From Terrimonas ginsenosidimutans (GTDB lineage Bacteria; Bacteroidota; Bacteroidia; Chitinophagales; Chitinophagaceae): a stretch of DNA of 64,000 nucleotides. Made by a program: the position numbers and the translations under genes. The stretch spans positions 1-64,000 of the forward strand of contig NZ_JAKLTR010000018.1 of NCBI RefSeq assembly GCF_022012415.1. The letters are read 5' to 3'. Positions 1 through 9,174 of the stretch are shown here, piece by piece; positions within the stretch are counted from its first letter, which is position 1; each line of letters begins with the position of its first letter. The notes under the pieces are model-generated. The model was not told where the DNA came from and did no database searches. It saw nothing but the letters and a program-made list of their open reading frames with translations.

Positions 1-122
1 GAGGCCTTTGCCCCTCCGGCAAAAAACGTAAACAGAGTCTTCGAAGCAACCCCTCGAAAAAGCGCTTTGCCCGCCCGGCAAAACTGCAAGCAGAGCCCTT
101 CGACCCCATTCCCCCAAAAAAC
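1..122. repeat. Imperfect tandem duplication of about 62 bp
   Basis: Two copies of a GC-rich unit lie head to tail. Each has a TTTGCCC..CCGGCAAAA core, then a CAGAG and TTCGA tract and an A-run (roughly 4-60 and 62-120). The unit contains an inverted CCGG/GGCAAA element. It ends just before the promoter-like TATATTG at about 125 and the start of the downstream gene. The window edge may hide further copies. Confidence 0.5.
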
Positions 123-136
123 TCTATATTGCCCAT

Positions 137-1483
137 ATGAATGCCGAAGAAAGAATCCATGACCTGGAGCGTCAGCTCCACCAGTTATCTTCAGACCTCC
201 AGCATTCGCAACAACAGTTGCGGGACCTCCAGCAGCAGCTCAGGTTGTTAAAAGAACAACATGGAGTGCCTGTTCTGATACAGGCTGAAGAGGCCGCGCC
301 ACACGCGGAGCAACGCAAACCGCAGGGCATCGAACATTTCATCGGGTTGAAACTGATCCACCTCGTTGGTATCATCGTATTGGTGATCGGACTTTCCATC
401 GGCGTAAAATATGCCATTGATGGCCAGCTGATCTCCGAAATGATGCGCATAGTACTCGCTTATTCGGCCGGTATTGTACTGTTCCTTCTTTCTGTCCGTT
501 TACGAAAAGCCTATACTTTTTTTAGCGCGATCCTGTTCAGCGGAAGTATGGCATCGATCTATTTTACAACCTATGCCTGTTTTACCTACTATCATTTCAT
601 TTCCGGGGGACTGGCATTTGCGATCATGGCACTGCTGACGGTGTATACAATTCTCACGGCAATAAAATATGACCGGAAAGAAATTGCGGTGATCGGAATG
701 GTGGGAGCCTATGGTATTCCATTTCTGATCAGCTCAAACAGCGACAGATTTGAACAGTTGTTTTCCTATATGCTCCTGATCAATATTGGTGTGGTATATC
801 TTTCATTCCGCAGATCATGGAAGCTGGTAGGGCAGCTTGCCATGATCATCACCTGGACGCTTGTGATCGGCTGGGCTTTTATGCGCTCCGATCAATCACA
901 GGATCAGTGGATAGGTCTGCTGTTTGTAATAGTGTTCTACCTGCTGTTTTGCATTAATGCTATGTCGTTCCTCATCATACGTAAACAGCCATTAAGTTTT
1001 ATGGAATCCCAGCAGTTACTGGTCAATCATGTGGCGCTTTTCCTCGCTTCATTGTGTTTATTTGATGTGGTATGGGCGTCGGGGATGGTAACAGTCTGGA
1101 CTGCCGGATCTGCCCTGATCGTTACCGCTTTGCTGCCAAAGGAAAAATTTTTACAGCGGGGATTGGTCATTGTGGGATTGATGATACTGTTGTTGTGGAT
1201 CTCTCTCCGGTGGGATGGATTATTCGTAACCTTACTTTGGGTGCTGGTATCAGTGCTGCTCTTTGCCTGGGGTATTGCTGGTCGTCAGTCATGGGTGCGG
1301 CTCACGGCCGTAACACTGATCGGTCTTACACTCTTGAAATTGCTGGTGATCGATAGTGGCCGGTTCACTCCGCTACAGAAGATCATCTGCTATATCGCCA
1401 TAGGCGTATTGCTATTGCTGTTTTCTTTTTACTATCAGCGGTTAGGACTGGCTGTGGGGAGGGAAAAAGAAAAGCAGTCCTGA
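137..1483 (+). CDS. DUF2339-type multi-pass membrane protein
   Basis: The 448-residue product has a soluble coiled-coil N-terminus, rich in Gln and Leu heptads at about residues 5-45. From about residue 68 to the end it is a string of hydrophobic helices, about a dozen predicted by eye. This layout and the IEHFIGLKLIHLVGIIVLVIG segment before the first helices match the DUF2339 family of predicted membrane proteins, whose function is unknown. Many family members are longer, so this is a compact version. The ATG at 137 follows a TATATTG box by only a few bases, which suggests a very short leader. It converges on the nucleotidase gene and shares a bidirectional terminator with it. Confidence 0.75.
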   Translation: MNAEERIHDLERQLHQLSSDLQHSQQQLRDLQQQLRLLKEQHGVPVLIQAEEAAPHAEQRKPQGIEHFIGLKLIHLVGIIVLVIGLSIGVKYAIDGQLISEMMRIVLAYSAGIVLFLLSVRLRKAYTFFSAILFSGSMASIYFTTYACFTYYHFISGGLAFAIMALLTVYTILTAIKYDRKEIAVIGMVGAYGIPFLISSNSDRFEQLFSYMLLINIGVVYLSFRRSWKLVGQLAMIITWTLVIGWAFMRSDQSQDQWIGLLFVIVFYLLFCINAMSFLIIRKQPLSFMESQQLLVNHVALFLASLCLFDVVWASGMVTVWTAGSALIVTALLPKEKFLQRGLVIVGLMILLLWISLRWDGLFVTLLWVLVSVLLFAWGIAGRQSWVRLTAVTLIGLTLLKLLVIDSGRFTPLQKIICYIAIGVLLLLFSFYYQRLGLAVGREKEKQS

Positions 1484-1499
1484 AATCAGCACTGCTTTT
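1470..1499. terminator. Bidirectional intrinsic terminator
   Basis: The arms AAAGCAGT (1471-1478) and ACTGCTTT (1491-1498) form an 8-bp stem flanked by A-rich sequence on the left and T-rich sequence on the right. It lies between two convergent genes and can serve both strands. The left arm overlaps the last codons of the DUF2339 gene. Confidence 0.7.
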
Positions 1500-1506
1500 G
1501 TATTGT

Positions 1507-2025
1507 TTATAAAAGGATCTTCGAAATTTCCTCCCAGTTATTTACCCGTTGATGTCTGCCCGGATCTGATTGGATGTTATGAGGCTGAGAGAATAACAGA
1601 CTTGTATCTCCGGTGAAGGAATCAAGATTGCGGAAGTGGTCATCGATCATGATATCAGCCCTGATGATCTGCTTTGATCCGCAAAAAACAATCTGCTGCC
1701 AGGTGATAAAAGGAAAATGTTCTGCCAGCCATTCAAGTTTTTCCGGCAGGCTTAGCGGGAATTCCATCGCTGCCGATACGATATACAGATCATATTGCTG
1801 ATTGATCTCTTTTACGATGGGAACGCATCCCGCGATCAATGGCGCGGTGCGAAAAAAACCTTTGGTATTCACATACTCCATGATATGCGGAAAGCCTTCG
1901 CGTTCCGGTTTCCCTTCCACATCCTGCAGCTTTCGCCGCTGTCCGAACTCAGCTTCATCCATTTTAAAGAACTGGTGATATACGTCGGCGAGCACGCCAT
2001 CCATGTCGATTGCTATACGTTTCAA
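1507..2025 (-). CDS. 5'(3')-deoxyribonucleotidase, HAD superfamily
   Basis: The 172-residue protein starts KRIAIDMDGVLADVY. This is the HAD motif I (DxDGV) with nucleophile and acid/base Asp residues, typical of the 5'-nucleotidase, deoxy (NT5C) family that dephosphorylates deoxyribonucleoside monophosphates. Further on, IVSAAME is motif II-like, the Lys before QIIRADIMIDDH is motif III, and IMIDDHFRN carries the motif IV acidic pair. The length fits the small bacterial members. The start is TTG at 2025: no ATG exists upstream in frame, and the next ATG falls inside motif I. Downstream of guaB on the same strand, it may link to nucleotide salvage. Confidence 0.85.
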   Translation of the reverse strand: MKRIAIDMDGVLADVYHQFFKMDEAEFGQRRKLQDVEGKPEREGFPHIMEYVNTKGFFRTAPLIAGCVPIVKEINQQYDLYIVSAAMEFPLSLPEKLEWLAEHFPFITWQQIVFCGSKQIIRADIMIDDHFRNLDSFTGDTSLLFSQPHNIQSDPGRHQRVNNWEEISKILL

Positions 2026-2084
2026 AAGAGAAGAGAGTTTTGGAGGTATGAGAATTAAAGGTTTAATAGTTCGTAGGTTTTAAA

Positions 2085-2196
2085 GTTTAAAAGTTTAATA
2101 GTTTAAGGTTTAAAAGTTTTACGCCGTAATGTTGGCGATATGCTATAACAGATCTGTTACAACTTTTAAACTTTAAACTATTAAACCTTTAAACTA
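2085..2196. repeat. Inverted repeat, TTTAAAAGTTTAATAG family
   Basis: A left arm (about 2085-2120) made of TTTAAAAG and TTTAATAG words pairs with a right arm (2160-2195) with only a few mismatches, around a 40-base loop. It lies just after guaB, before the nucleotidase gene. Copies of the same words occur at 28443-28523 and as a single arm near 33698. Confidence 0.7.
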
Positions 2197-2210
2197 TCCC
2201 ACCCTGCCGC

Positions 2211-3704
2211 CTATCTTCTGCTATAGTTCGGCGCTTCTTTCGTAATGTCAACATCGTGCGCATGGCTCTCGCGCATACCCGCGTTGGTGATCTTTACGAA
2301 CTGTGCTTTTTTGAGTTCGTCGATGGTGGAGGCACCGCAGTAACCCATACCGGCTCGGAGGCCGCCAACATATTGGTAAACGATTTCTTTGAGTGAACCT
2401 TTGTAGGCAACACGGCCTTCGATTCCTTCCGGAACGAATTTTTTTACATCATCTTCCGGATCCTGGAAATAGCGGTCACTGCTTCCTGTTGCCATGGCGC
2501 CAAGTGAACCCATACCGCGGTATTGTTTGAATTTACGGCCTTCGTAAATGATCGTTTCACCAGGGCTTTCTTCTGTTCCGGCGAATACGCTGCCCATCAT
2601 AACGCAATCAGCACCTGCTGCAAGCGCTTTTACCATATCGCCAGTATACCGGATACCGCCATCAGCGATGATCGGGATGTTCTTTTGTTTTAATACAGAA
2701 TAAGCTTCCATGACGGCTGTAAGCTGTGGTACACCCGCGCCTGCCACGATCCTTGTAGTACAGATAGATCCGGGTCCGATACCTACTTTCACAGCGTCTG
2801 CACCAGCTTCCGCCAGCGCTTTTGCACCGGCAGCAGTACCAACGTTACCGGCAATGACATTCATCTTTTTAAAGTTCTTCTTCACCTGTTTCAGCGCATC
2901 CAGTACGCCCTTACTGTGGCCATGTGCACTGTCAAGAGCGATCACATCCACACCGGAATGCTGCAGTGCAGCTACACGGTCCAGAAGATCTTTGGTGATA
3001 CCAACGCCTGCACCAACGAGCAGACGGCCATACGAATCTTTCACTGCGTTCGGAAAGCTGGTCACCTGCAGTATGTCGCGGTAAGTGATCAGGCCGATCA
3101 ATTTACCACTCCTGTTCACCACAGGAAGTTTTTCGATCTTGTATTTGCGGAGAATGTTTTCTGCTTTTTTCAGGTCGGTGCCTTCCGGTGCGGTGATGAG
3201 ATTGGAACTGGTCATCACTTCACTTACTTTCAGTTTAACATTTGTTTGAAAGCGAAGGTCACGATTAGTAAGAATGCCGGCGAGTTTGCCGTCTTTGCTT
3301 ACGATCGGAATTCCGCCGATCTTATTTTCTTTCATCAGTCTCAATGCATCGCCAACGAGTGCATCTTCCTGGAGGGTGACAGGGTCGAGGATCAGACCGC
3401 TTTCGCTGCGTTTTACCTTACGCACCTGGTCGGCCTGCTTTTCGATCGTCATATTTTTATGCAGGATTCCCAATCCGCCTTCGCGGGCCAGTGCCATCGC
3501 GAGAGGAGCTTCCGTTACAGTATCCATTGCCGCGGAAAGCAACGGGGAATTCAACGTGATGTTTTTGGTTAAACGGGTGCGGATGCTGACATCGCGGGGT
3601 AATACCTGGCTAAAACCTGGTATAAGTAACACATCGTCAAATGTTAAGCCTTCACCGAAAAATTTGTTGGAGTTCTTGTCTGAGGGGGAATTTATTCTTG
3701 CCAT
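2211..3704 (-). CDS. guaB: IMP dehydrogenase
   Basis: The 497-residue enzyme oxidises IMP to XMP with NAD+, the committed step of GMP synthesis. The TIM barrel begins with [12 protein letters not shown]. It is interrupted by two CBS domains at about residues 95-215 that bind purine nucleotides. The catalytic loop [11 protein letters not shown], with the active-site Cys at about residue 315, follows, then the [11 protein letters not shown] phosphate-binding motif and the GYCGA flap region. Length and domain order are canonical. The start is placed at the ATG at 3704. A TTG two codons upstream is rejected because a perfect TACCTTTG promoter box overlaps it, leaving only three bases before the ATG. 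Such spacing suggests leaderless translation. Confidence 0.97.
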   Translation of the reverse strand: MARINSPSDKNSNKFFGEGLTFDDVLLIPGFSQVLPRDVSIRTRLTKNITLNSPLLSAAMDTVTEAPLAMALAREGGLGILHKNMTIEKQADQVRKVKRSESGLILDPVTLQEDALVGDALRLMKENKIGGIPIVSKDGKLAGILTNRDLRFQTNVKLKVSEVMTSSNLITAPEGTDLKKAENILRKYKIEKLPVVNRSGKLIGLITYRDILQVTSFPNAVKDSYGRLLVGAGVGITKDLLDRVAALQHSGVDVIALDSAHGHSKGVLDALKQVKKNFKKMNVIAGNVGTAAGAKALAEAGADAVKVGIGPGSICTTRIVAGAGVPQLTAVMEAYSVLKQKNIPIIADGGIRYTGDMVKALAAGADCVMMGSVFAGTEESPGETIIYEGRKFKQYRGMGSLGAMATGSSDRYFQDPEDDVKKFVPEGIEGRVAYKGSLKEIVYQYVGGLRAGMGYCGASTIDELKKAQFVKITNAGMRESHAHDVDITKEAPNYSRR

Positions 3705-3706
3705 GT

Positions 3707-3714
3707 GCAAAGGT
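3707..3714 (-). promoter_or_regulatory. Bacteroidota -7 promoter box of guaB
   Basis: On the minus strand TACCTTTG matches the Bacteroidota -7 consensus TAnnTTTG exactly. It is followed by CAC and then the ATG. folD has the same arrangement. No clear -33 TTTG is visible, only a T-run at about the right distance. Confidence 0.55.
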
Positions 3715-4042
3715 AGGGCAATTGGGACAATTGAAAAAAAATCCGGAGAGATTGATGGTGGACCATGGATCGCACGCGCGGACCAGTTCCTGAGTTAAAG
3801 AACCTTTCTGTTCAGATCGATGGCCGATGGTCATCGGCCGATGGCCGAAATCAAACAACAAACAGGATATCTCTTGTGTCTATCGAATCTCTGGTTGGGA
3901 GATGCCCGATTTTGGGAGACTATCAAACTGCGGAGGCCGGCCATCGGTTATCGGCAATCTGCCATCGGTCATCGGTCATCGACCATCAGCCATCGGTCAT
4001 CGGTCATCGAACAAACCCAGGACACCACCTTAACCAATAACA
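3711..4042. repeat. Gene-free stretch with CATCGG/CCGATG repeats
   Basis: The stretch holds a left block of GATGGCC/CCGATGG words (3817-3847) and a right block of CATCGGTCATCGG words repeated about eight times (3936-4009). The blocks are largely reverse complements, so the region can fold into a long imperfect hairpin around a loop of about 90 bases. Short open frames across it consist of repeat-encoded residues and are not credible genes. A related cluster lies at 20938-20995. Confidence 0.6.
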
Positions 4043-6721
4043 TTACCTGATCAACGTCACCGTTCCCCTCTGACTCACCTTTTCCTTCGTATCCTTGTGC
4101 ACATAATCCAGCATCCATACAAAGGTGCCGGTTGCCTGCGGAATTCCCTGCACCGAACCGTCCCATTTCCTCGTCCAGTCCGTAGTATGAAACACCAGTT
4201 GCCCCCAGCGGTTAAAGACGCGGAAGTTCAGTTGGTCGGCTTTAAATGCATTCAGTGGGAAGAAGTAATCGTTCTTTCCATCATTATTGGGAGTGAAGGC
4301 GGACGGAACGCCGATCACACAGCTACCCAGGATCCTGATCTGCTCTGTTCGCGATATTTCGCAGCCATTGTTATCGCTTACAGTAAGTCTTACCGGGTAG
4401 AACGCATCGGTTCCCGTCAGCGGATAGGTAATAGCCGGTGGAGTCTGCAGGCTGCTGGCAGCAATGGTAGATCCGAATGTCCAGTTCCAGTTGGTAACCG
4501 GCCCGGAACTTTTATTTACGATCTCAATTTTATCACCAGGGCAGGCCATATCGGGCAGGTCAAATGCCGCGACCAGTTTATTGCTGAAATTGATCTGCTC
4601 TGTATGCGTATCTGTACACACGCCATTAGACACGGTCAGCGTCACCTGGTTCTGACTTAAAGAAGATAGCGTTCTTGTTACATTCTGCAGCGTGCTGAAA
4701 CCGGTTCCATTCAGTGTCCAGTTCCATGAATTGACGCCATGCGCACCATCATGACCAAGCCGCAATTGATTTTGCAGGCAATCATAATCGACATCGATGC
4801 TGAACACTGCGGATACAGTGTCTGAAGTGGCAAAGCCGGTGATACCGCCCGCCGGGGTTTCGCGGTAGCATTCGCTAAGCAGGGTATTTCCATCGCTTCC
4901 CCTTACCAGTTCAATAGTGTAATTCCCGCCAAGTGTGATCGCGGCAGATAACTGAAGCGTGATCGACTGGCTAAGACCGTTAGTACAGTTGCCGGTTGCA
5001 CCTGTGACAGTAACAGGAGATGGGCCACTAAGGCGGAAATCGCTTCCGTCCGATGCAATGGAACTGCATTGTACCGTTGCCGGCAGTTCAAGTTGTAATG
5101 TGTTGGGCGCGCAGCCAGGTGTTCGGAAAGAACCCATTGCGGTGAAAGGCGCATCGGGAATGAAGAAGCCGGTCGTTAGTCCGGCCGGTAAAATCCTGCT
5201 GCAATCACCGATCAGGGTATTACCATCTGAACCACTCACAACCCGCAGTTGGTAGTTGCCCGTTACAGCAAGTGGTGCCGATAACTGAATGCTGATCGCC
5301 GTAGCCTGCCCGTTCGCATCGCAGGTGGCGGTGGCCCCGGTGATCGTTACCGCTGCCGGGCCGGTGATCCTGAAATCACTTCCCTGGGCAGCGATGGTAC
5401 TGCAGAAGATCTTTTCAGGGAGATTGAAGGTGATGGTCTGGGGAGCACAGGATGGAGGTACTACGGTTCCCATGGCGATCGGAGGTTGCGGAGCTATGTT
5501 GAATCCTGCTGCCTGACCAGCGGCGATCATTCGGTTACACTCCCCGGTTAATGTGTTTCCATCGGTACCCTGCTGAATGATCAATTGGTAATTGCCCGGT
5601 AAAACCACAGGAGATGTAAATTCTATGGACACCTGGTTTGTATACCCTGCACTGTTACATGTGGCTGTGGCGCCGGATATTGTTACCGCCCCGGGGCCGG
5701 ACACGATAAAATCCGTGCCGTTAGCGGCGATCGAATTGCATCGTACGGGTTCCGGTAGATCAAATACCAACACGGAAGGAGTGCAGGCCGGAGGAACAAC
5801 AGTACCCATCGGTAAGGGGATCTTTGGAGGAACAGTAAAAGTGGCCGTGGCCCCTACGAGTACGCTGGTATTACAGATATCGAGGATCGTATTGCCGTCC
5901 GAGCCTGTGGCAACGGTGACAGTATAATTGCCGGGAGGCAACGGCGATGCGAGTGTCAGGCGTACCGAATCGAAATCAAAGCTGGCTGAGCATTTAAAGC
6001 CTTCCGCCGCGGTGATCGCCACTCCGCCCGAAATCCTGAAATCGGTGCCGTTCGCCGCAACGCTGTGGCATCGCATTTTTTTATTAAAACGGAAACTCAC
6101 CTCATTTGCATCACAGTTGATCACTGCACCCGCGGGAGCCGGAAGTGATGGGTCTGTGATCACGGCTGTGCCGCCAGAAAATGCAAGGTTGTACCCTCGC
6201 TGCGAAGCGCTGAAATTACTGACCAGGAGAATATACTCGTGGCCGGCTATCAAGCCGGGCATGCTGCTGAAATTAGGAAAGGTATTGCCTCCGCATTGTA
6301 TCAGGCCGTTGTTATTATTACTTGTTCCCGTAATACCAGAACGTCCAGACCAGTTGCAGGCTACAAATAAAGCGATGTTGGAGTAGATATCGCGAACATT
6401 CGGCACCCCGGTAATATCAAAAAGCTGCCAGTCATAATCATCAGTCGTCTGCAGAGGGGTGATGGTAAAACCAAGAGTACCTGCAGCAAAACATTTGAAA
6501 CGGTAAAAAAAAGGATTTACGTCCTGGTATCCTCCGTCAGCGCAGGGAGCGGGTACGGTACCACCTCTGCAAATTGGCACGTTTGTCTGCGTAAAAACGC
6601 TGGAACCGCAAACCGGAAAGGCTGTTTCAGGAGTTTGCCCCAGCGTAGTGCACACCTGCAACCGCGCGGTCAAAGGCAGAAATAAGGTAAATAAAAGCAC
6701 TATGATGCAGTAGTGTTTCAT
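4043..6721 (-). CDS. Secreted repeat/PKD protein with T9SS type-B C-terminal domain
   Basis: The 892-residue protein has a signal peptide (1 to about 21) and an N-terminal domain (about 22-195) rich in Cys and aromatic residues. Four tandem repeats of about 105 residues follow (about 196-632). Each has a C..I...GSDF.ISGP..V core and ends in GSDGNTL..EC. Then come two PKD-like domains (about 636-798, with W-N-W-T cores) and the gliding-motility-associated C-terminal domain (from about 802, VPSAFTPNNDGKND and FNRWGQLVF). That terminal domain is the known type-B sorting signal of the T9SS, so the protein should be exported and surface-attached or released. No SprF-like partner lies beside it. 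The neighbouring paralog has two repeats. Adhesin or surface-layer roles are guesses. Confidence 0.88.
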   Translation of the reverse strand: MKHYCIIVLLFTLFLPLTARLQVCTTLGQTPETAFPVCGSSVFTQTNVPICRGGTVPAPCADGGYQDVNPFFYRFKCFAAGTLGFTITPLQTTDDYDWQLFDITGVPNVRDIYSNIALFVACNWSGRSGITGTSNNNNGLIQCGGNTFPNFSSMPGLIAGHEYILLVSNFSASQRGYNLAFSGGTAVITDPSLPAPAGAVINCDANEVSFRFNKKMRCHSVAANGTDFRISGGVAITAAEGFKCSASFDFDSVRLTLASPLPPGNYTVTVATGSDGNTILDICNTSVLVGATATFTVPPKIPLPMGTVVPPACTPSVLVFDLPEPVRCNSIAANGTDFIVSGPGAVTISGATATCNSAGYTNQVSIEFTSPVVLPGNYQLIIQQGTDGNTLTGECNRMIAAGQAAGFNIAPQPPIAMGTVVPPSCAPQTITFNLPEKIFCSTIAAQGSDFRITGPAAVTITGATATCDANGQATAISIQLSAPLAVTGNYQLRVVSGSDGNTLIGDCSRILPAGLTTGFFIPDAPFTAMGSFRTPGCAPNTLQLELPATVQCSSIASDGSDFRLSGPSPVTVTGATGNCTNGLSQSITLQLSAAITLGGNYTIELVRGSDGNTLLSECYRETPAGGITGFATSDTVSAVFSIDVDYDCLQNQLRLGHDGAHGVNSWNWTLNGTGFSTLQNVTRTLSSLSQNQVTLTVSNGVCTDTHTEQINFSNKLVAAFDLPDMACPGDKIEIVNKSSGPVTNWNWTFGSTIAASSLQTPPAITYPLTGTDAFYPVRLTVSDNNGCEISRTEQIRILGSCVIGVPSAFTPNNDGKNDYFFPLNAFKADQLNFRVFNRWGQLVFHTTDWTRKWDGSVQGIPQATGTFVWMLDYVHKDTKEKVSQRGTVTLIR

Positions 6722-6887
6722 GATACGCGCGTTACACGAATTACGCGAATTAATGGACTACATTGCAGGAATGCTTAAATAAAATCGTGGACAACCATAC
6801 TCTATTGCTTTCCAACCCTTAAAAGGATCTTGCCCCCATGCTCCCACCCGTGATCAGTGACCCGGAATCAGCTTACCCCAATCAAAC

Positions 6888-8924
6888 TTACCTGATCAGT
6901 GTGGTCGTCCCCTTCTGAAAAACTTTCTGCTTTGTATCCCTGTGTGTGTATTCGAGCATCCATACATACACGCCGGTGCCTTGTTCGATGCCGTTCACTT
7001 TACCGTCCCACTTACGCGTCCATTCTTTTGAATGAAAGACCAGCTGCCCCCAGCGGTTGAAGATCTTAAAGTCGAGGTTTTCCGCCTTGATCGCATTGTT
7101 TGGATACAGGAAATCGTTAAGGCCATCATTATTCGGAGTGAAGGCCGAGGGTACTGCGATAAAACAGTTGTTCAGCACCTTTACCCGCTGTACGGTACTG
7201 TCTTTACAATTGAGTGAATTATTCTGCGCTACGAGTTTGATAACATACGTCGCTTCAATATTTGTTTCCGGGAACTTAACGGGTGCGGGATCCTTGAGCT
7301 GGCTGTTTCCAATATTGCCAAAGGTCCAGGTCCATTGATCGACCAGCCCGGCCGAAGTGTTCTTTATCTCAAGGAGGTCTTCAGGGCAAATGATCGGAGC
7401 CATGGTGAACGAGGTCTTTACTTCGTTGTCCATTACGATCGTTTCGGATGCTGTATCACTGCATACTCCGTTGGACACGATCAGCTGCACGGTATTGGTG
7501 CTGGATGCGGGAAACGTAATGGAGTGATTCTGCGTCGTGATCGTATTGATGGTGTTGAAACTCCAGTTCCACGAGTTCACATTATTAGCGCCATCGTGGG
7601 AAAAAGACAGCGTGTTCTGACGGCAGCCAAGTTGTGTTGTGTAATTGTAGGTAGCCGAAACTACATCAGCTGCCTGGAAATTTCTCGTGTGTGTGGGAGA
7701 GGGAAGGCCGCACTCATCAGTAATGGTGCCACCATCATTTCCTGTTTTCAGCAATACGGTATAATTGCCTCCAACCTCGATAGGGGCAGACAGTTGCAGC
7801 AAGATCACATAGCTTCTTCCGTTACTGCAGTTTTCTCCCCGTGCACCTGTAACAGCAACGGGGGATGGCCCGGTTATGGTAAAATCACTTCCGTCCGGCG
7901 CGATAGTGCTACACTCTATACGTTTTGGGAAATATACTTTTATCTGATTGGGCGCACAGCCTGTCTTCCCGATGCTATCGGCAAAAATGGGAACAGGCGG
8001 GTCATAGCGGAAAGTCACGCTTTCAAGTTGCGGAATGCTGCGGTTACAGATATCCGTCAGGGTATTGCCATCTGTTCCGTTATTGATCACCAGTTGGTGA
8101 TCTCCCGGAGGGAGCGGATTGGCCAGCGTGACGGTGAGGGTGTCAAAGTCAAATCCGTTGATACATTGTGCTGATGTTACCGAAGTGACAGTATTGCCTG
8201 GTGCACTTACGCTGAATTCTGAACCCAGACCGGCACCGGCGCTGAGAGAGGTGCAACGGAGTTTTTTATTCATGATCACGGTAAGTGTACGGCCGTCACA
8301 ATCCGGGATCACCTTGCTGAGATGCGGTTCCTTCGGATCAGTGATCACGGCAGTGCCTCCTGAAAAAGACAGCGAATAACCACTCTGGCTATTGGTATAG
8401 TGGCTTACAAGCAATAGGTATTCGTGTCCCGCCACCAGGTTCGGCATGGAGGAAAAGGTATTGACATTTGTCGCAGGATCTGAAGCACACTGGATAAAAT
8501 TAACACCCGTGCTGGAAGCACCGGTCGGTCCTGATGACCCCGACCAGTTCCCTGTAACAACAATATTCCTGTTTGTGTAAACATCATCGGGATCAAGCCC
8601 GGTGATATCATATAATTGCCAGTCGTAGTCGTCCGCAAGAATGGAAGGTGTAATGGTAAATCCCAAAGAGCCGGCGGTGTAACACGTGAATTTATACCAG
8701 TAGGGATTTCGGTTCTCGTAGGCTGCGCCATCAGGGCAACCGGGAACATACAGGGAATGTGAGGAGCAGAGAGGTACTGATGTTTGCTGGAAAACAGTAG
8801 TACCGCAGACGGGGAAGGCCGTCGACGGATTTTGTCCCAGCGCTGTGCATTGTGAATGAGCAGAATGAGCAGTCAGCAGGGCAACGAATACAAAAAGAAC
8901 GAAGGGGATCCGCACAGCTTTCAT
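6888..8924 (-). CDS. Secreted repeat/PKD protein with T9SS type-B C-terminal domain (paralog)
   Basis: This 678-residue paralog of the preceding protein has a signal peptide (1-24), the same N-terminal domain (C.TALGQNPSTAFPVCG), two of the roughly 105-residue repeats (about 196-307 and 308-416), two PKD-like domains (about 420-586) and a type-B T9SS sorting domain (from about 590, VPSAFTPNNDGLND, FNRWGQLVFHS, ending TTTLIR). The two-repeat difference accounts for nearly all of the length difference and points to repeat gain or loss after a tandem duplication. The N-terminal domain has many Cys, consistent with disulfides in an exported protein. A gap of 166 bp separates the paralogs and shows no obvious terminator, so they may be co-transcribed. 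Confidence 0.88.
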   Translation of the reverse strand: MKAVRIPFVLFVFVALLTAHSAHSQCTALGQNPSTAFPVCGTTVFQQTSVPLCSSHSLYVPGCPDGAAYENRNPYWYKFTCYTAGSLGFTITPSILADDYDWQLYDITGLDPDDVYTNRNIVVTGNWSGSSGPTGASSTGVNFIQCASDPATNVNTFSSMPNLVAGHEYLLLVSHYTNSQSGYSLSFSGGTAVITDPKEPHLSKVIPDCDGRTLTVIMNKKLRCTSLSAGAGLGSEFSVSAPGNTVTSVTSAQCINGFDFDTLTVTLANPLPPGDHQLVINNGTDGNTLTDICNRSIPQLESVTFRYDPPVPIFADSIGKTGCAPNQIKVYFPKRIECSTIAPDGSDFTITGPSPVAVTGARGENCSNGRSYVILLQLSAPIEVGGNYTVLLKTGNDGGTITDECGLPSPTHTRNFQAADVVSATYNYTTQLGCRQNTLSFSHDGANNVNSWNWSFNTINTITTQNHSITFPASSTNTVQLIVSNGVCSDTASETIVMDNEVKTSFTMAPIICPEDLLEIKNTSAGLVDQWTWTFGNIGNSQLKDPAPVKFPETNIEATYVIKLVAQNNSLNCKDSTVQRVKVLNNCFIAVPSAFTPNNDGLNDFLYPNNAIKAENLDFKIFNRWGQLVFHSKEWTRKWDGKVNGIEQGTGVYVWMLEYTHRDTKQKVFQKGTTTLIR

Positions 8925-9174
8925 GGCGATAAAACTACTATTTAATTTTTAGGCATTTGATTAGAAAATGGCTTTTAATTGGATCTCGAACGAATACCCT
9001 GACCGCGTGACCAAACTTTAAAACACGTCTCGTGTACTCGTCCGGCATTATCTCCCCATGCGATTGCTTTAAGCGTAAAAAACCGCAATATTTCAGTAAG
9101 GCTATGGAATCACGAGTAGAACGACCTACCGTGGTCAACGGTCCGTGGCCCACATTCGCTCCGGCAGATCACCT

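Noticed and set aside
2916-3572. 218-codon plus-strand frame inside guaB
   Set aside because: Antisense shadow of a conserved enzyme. No signal, no family.
3936-4009. CRISPR-like array of CATCGGTCATCGG
   Set aside because: Repeats are contiguous short words without unique spacers of constant length, and there are no cas genes. They pair with the block at 3817-3847 as a composite hairpin.
7335-8174. 279-codon frame on the plus strand opposite the T9SS cargo gene
   Set aside because: It lies fully antisense to a gene with clear signal peptide and sorting domain, and its translation has no domain-like pattern. It is a shadow frame.
8938-9153. 71-codon frame between the cargo gene and dprA
   Set aside because: No recognisable start region, composition unlike neighbours, no motif. 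Treated as non-coding spacer.
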